From Oscillospiraceae bacterium (GTDB lineage Bacteria; Bacillota; Clostridia; Oscillospirales; Oscillospiraceae): a DNA stretch of 64,000 nucleotides. Both the position numbers and the translations under genes were made by a program. The stretch is from positions 2,852,001 to 2,916,000 of the forward strand of contig AP025582.1 in NCBI GenBank assembly GCA_022846075.1, in the 5' to 3' direction. The notes below the pieces were generated by a model. That model was not told the origin of the DNA, ran no database searches, and saw nothing but the letters and a program-made list of their open reading frames with translations. Below, piece after piece: positions 63,101 through 64,000 of the stretch. Position 1 is the stretch's first letter. Each line of letters begins with the position of its first letter.

Positions 63101-64000
63101 GGTCAACGGGCTGTCCGCCTTTTCCCCATCCGCCGCCAAGGTCCCCTCCGGGTCGGCATACTGGAAGGAATAATTGGCAAGACCGCTCCCGGAGATGGCG
63201 TCGCCGATGGAAATGGCGTATTCTCCGGCGTCCGTCCCCTGGTCCACGCTTGTTGTCAGCTCCGGCGCCTGATACCCTGCCAGCTTGGAGAGGCTCTCCG
63301 ACTTTCCATCGTTGGTAAATCCAGGCACATAATTTGCGCCGCCAAGCAGGTCCAAAGCCTTGATGTCGCTTTGTTTATAGTTGTAGTCAAGCTGGTCGTT
63401 CGGTTCTCCGTAATAGCGCTTTTGTCCAATGGCGGTCAGGGTCAGCGGAGCCTTTTCCACCTGGATGCGGTAAATGACCCGTTTCCCGTCGCCGCCCACC
63501 ACCAAGAATTCAAAGGTACCCACTTCCTCCGGAATCCCGCTGATGATGCCGTTCGTTTCGTCGTAGGTCAATCCTCTGGGAAGCTTGTCGTTGATCCCGG
63601 ACAGGCCGGTGGGAAGCTGCTTACTCTTATATGGCTCGCCATAGACGGTCTCCCGGGACTCGCCATAAAAGTTGAAAAGGTCCTCCCGGACGGTCTCATC
63701 CTCGCCCAGGTTAATGGACCGGGCGGAGCCGCCCACATAATAGAGCTCCTCCGCCAGGTTCCAAGTGGAGCCGCCGAAGATCTTGTCCTGCGTGCTCCAA
63801 ACGGCGGCCACCTGGGGGATGCTGGAGTCCTGGGGCACCAGACGGGAGAACATGGCCAGCTCCTTCATGCCCAGGCCCATATCCAGCACTTGGGCCGTGC
63901 TGGCGCCAAAGGGGAAGGTGTGCAGCCGGAAGGGTACCCGGACCAGATAATACTCGTCTGTGCTGCCCTGCGAGCTGTTCAGCACACGGTAGGAGGTGTC
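57134..64000 (-). CDS. MBG/Ig-like SLH surface protein (partial, cut by right edge)
   Basis: At least 2288 codons, open to the right edge; the start and signal peptide lie outside. Three compound modules of about 435 residues pair an MBG-type domain (LTLTAIGQKRYYGEPNDQLD, LTLTALPKTVYYGEF, LPLTVEASNRYYGEPNGG) with an Ig-like domain having the YTYGEVLLLYGLTVTLVY pattern. A fourth MBG-like copy (LTYTLTAAGKVYDGS) lies near 59,600. Closer to the end are a BIG2 domain (about 57,840-58,110; TARILPEYALYEAMTWTSSD) and three SLH motifs (57,134-57,750; GLPDGTFRPGQVATRAEMAA, NYFYPDRKITRAEAAAMLSR). It is the most upstream gene seen of the surface operon. Confidence 0.88.
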   Translation of the reverse strand, partial: DTSYRVLNSSQGSTDEYYLVRVPFRLHTFPFGASTAQVLDMGLGMKELAMFSRLVPQDSSIPQVAAVWSTQDKIFGGSTWNLAEELYYVGGSARSINLGEDETVREDLFNFYGESRETVYGEPYKSKQLPTGLSGINDKLPRGLTYDETNGIISGIPEEVGTFEFLVVGGDGKRVIYRIQVEKAPLTLTAIGQKRYYGEPNDQLDYNYKQSDIKALDLLGGANYVPGFTNDGKSESLSKLAGYQAPELTTSVDQGTDAGEYAISIGDAISGSGLANYSFQYADPEGTLAADGEKADSPLTVLPRPLVITKLEDDPNSPQNAMSGVKVWASDSQTVFAGQTAVYQKDQKSQFVPKDLGGSYEGLPLTGGPVFADDKVAVSFTATLTWEHPAPPHYDVPDGVASKQVDAAISAVALEGEAARKNYVLVEPYLETQTASATVLNNPVVSLKVAGLPKIEGYTYGEVLLLYGLTVTLVYQDGSEVGYTYSSDESFQVPGIVLTWEDDKSSGPNRDDESHRLSNLQPMVAATHNGKYLCISAPGYWNGAVSPVRWYSDAAFSVAKKSLTLTALPKTVYYGEFGTAQDPKLTYTYDPSELSDEDQAFLKSTTGKALLEGTEDELELLPGYVAPLLKARVGIGADEVTADTPAGNTYIISIGYQRDAGNLITTGADNYSFRFQRGSIVAEWGENGFSSMIILPRPIVVTSLTMGLEGTVGKTFLYDDTSSLTLSRMYYADAEGTMVPHELTATGRDGSEAVDTFAAGLPENGHYYTAGNTGYVQIPHKLTGDAIHRRADGTLDEVVVRYSAVYTPDNPTAAPLSGTPYFNMPEGKTEKLADAEVRGLELVERAGDNRNYALVFDTQSAANGSKPKNEHAQGVVRLRELESVELLTPANRRDYVYGEELNLTGMSLRLRYKAEGDNALPQNAPIIDRTLEYSVRYSEGRKTDTFALQGMRLYWMDAGETLPEDLNTLTPDALADLLGTAVNTGDYPDVATTGKKLMVCGRRDASQLLVWDETDDSAQYTVKKKSLPLTVEASNRYYGEPNGGYRAYYLFGALAAPDQKRLREEFTSVDYTGAADSAKLYVTADGTAGVTQAAGKDLSAPADSPELSFLDAGYTGVRFTTEGSRDAGRGRYTVSLDTAGSAMDNYVFDRNTASVLTVFRRPIVVDKVCEAPISTIYFNTVETEFSSYAAQTGQKADHTTAGGIYTVLPDLIDGKYYRSMTDPEFISAVNAGMSWDLPLTGDAIYGTDTLGLGMTVVYPEVGHRVQIPDNQHQADQPVTIRDMVLSEGIENYILVYKDDNDKYIQAPVDETATGRLDRRTIKKIELLQAPRMEYTYGEGLDLSKLKVRITYDALPGETYDPEEELFYQQCAGMLSVNYWDSAQLPADNDAGVQKRPAATGDHLTIAQDHTADRFVYNGKYLILTARAHTTTNYAKPVLVSDVTTNVPIPIMVHPKDLTYTLTAAGKVYDGSRDALGAVTLTNPYVSDTGDKDVIFVATGAEYEVPDQNQSDPVYSDYTTLLGHLDTEGYTYESGGAGLTFTFFDPNVKYADERHTVDAPVAPDQWQSYWKSLDHQPRTPESDDWDAYPATASLPVLVSGMALGGPDAANYTLDSAVELADNAADPTKDTVPYAVIEKAERTIPDDILPQVSVEVHTNAVKVTYPQEHIAVQDGGDAYGSELHYEYGLEYLAPPEGGGDEVLTRWGGADTWQDAFYFGGEKETCPYPDGYEPTKEPEPPREGEVEKGQNYRWAEDGAHWYDAADTGLGTRDALPRNTVFWGVVRVAETHNYNASDPLSSSRDADQEKADAQEDAQKRSETVQDWAVNRPATDVDTDPEPTPAPAVQTYIQRLKLVSSTEKTGKDGARYTVDTLEAVWFTDILQYEKKELLDAVVRNSDPTRYYGYYWDVDHSAELKFEEGGLDLSAPFSVEIDKKLPEGGTEKKEITVNEDGKADLYVNISSGGGGALYGTKIVITPGSVQANLGGETVALTARILPEYALYEAMTWTSSDPNVVRVTGRGGLLFVGVGRATVTVTTPSGLKDSITVTVIDPAGVQQGVGVAAEELGEQVDLANSGFDFYFTQPFLSLDEDSYFYPDRLMDRAELVFTLARFYLAPEDWTWSGEVSFPDLTGEEEYAPAAELMLSTGVLTGLPDGTFRPGQVATRAEMAAILCRMIGLEPEDTEGRPHAFVDAGEEDTWAYPYIDALAKLGVLNGTGDNYFYPDRKITRAEAAAMLSRILLSGASYAQDGTLNVPADVPETHWGYGAILRAVNTVVLPKEYERLIPGSK

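Overview
The window reads as chromosome of a GC-rich, endospore-forming member of the Clostridia. Spore genes (yabP, yabQ, a SpoIID-type protein), an ECF biotin transporter, RNase Y and a large set of S-layer-homology (SLH) surface proteins fit a gut Oscillospiraceae-type organism (Flavonifractor/Oscillibacter-like). That placement is inference from gene content and base composition. No rRNA, tRNA, CRISPR array, prophage or intact insertion sequence was seen.

Positions 1-35,200 hold short transcription units in mixed orientation. They include yabPQ; divergent bioY and birA with two BirA-type operators between them; a PTS EIIC/PfoR-like membrane protein behind a perfect 42-bp palindrome; an AT-rich barnase-like toxin with a barstar-like inhibitor; rny; a GntP-family permease with a MetX-like alpha/beta hydrolase; and a large XRE regulator divergent from a signal-less substrate-binding protein. 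Next come a CmpB-family membrane protein, a dCMP deaminase, a small zinc-ribbon membrane protein, a BspA-type leucine-rich SLH protein, mnmE with a DnaA-box cluster upstream, an FAD-dependent oxidoreductase, an ankyrin-type gene between direct repeats, and an Ig-like SLH protein. The stretch ends with a frameshifted NhaC antiporter, lrgAB, a SpoIID-type gene, citrate synthase, and a histidine kinase-acetyltransferase-aminotransferase cluster.

Positions 35,223 to the right edge are one run of surface-protein genes, all on the minus strand, with gaps of at most 32 bases. In transcription order they are an MBG/Ig/SLH protein cut by the right edge, a 1404-residue secreted repeat protein whose C-terminal part appears split off by a one-base frameshift, a 5032-residue SLH protein, and a 368-residue SLH protein whose SLH region nearly duplicates the end of the giant. 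A strong terminator follows. The likely joint role is building or decorating the cell surface; ligands cannot be told from sequence.

Three regions are visibly AT-rich against the rest: the toxin/antitoxin pair, the ankyrin gene, and the junction between the giant and the upstream surface gene. These look like acquired or recombined DNA.
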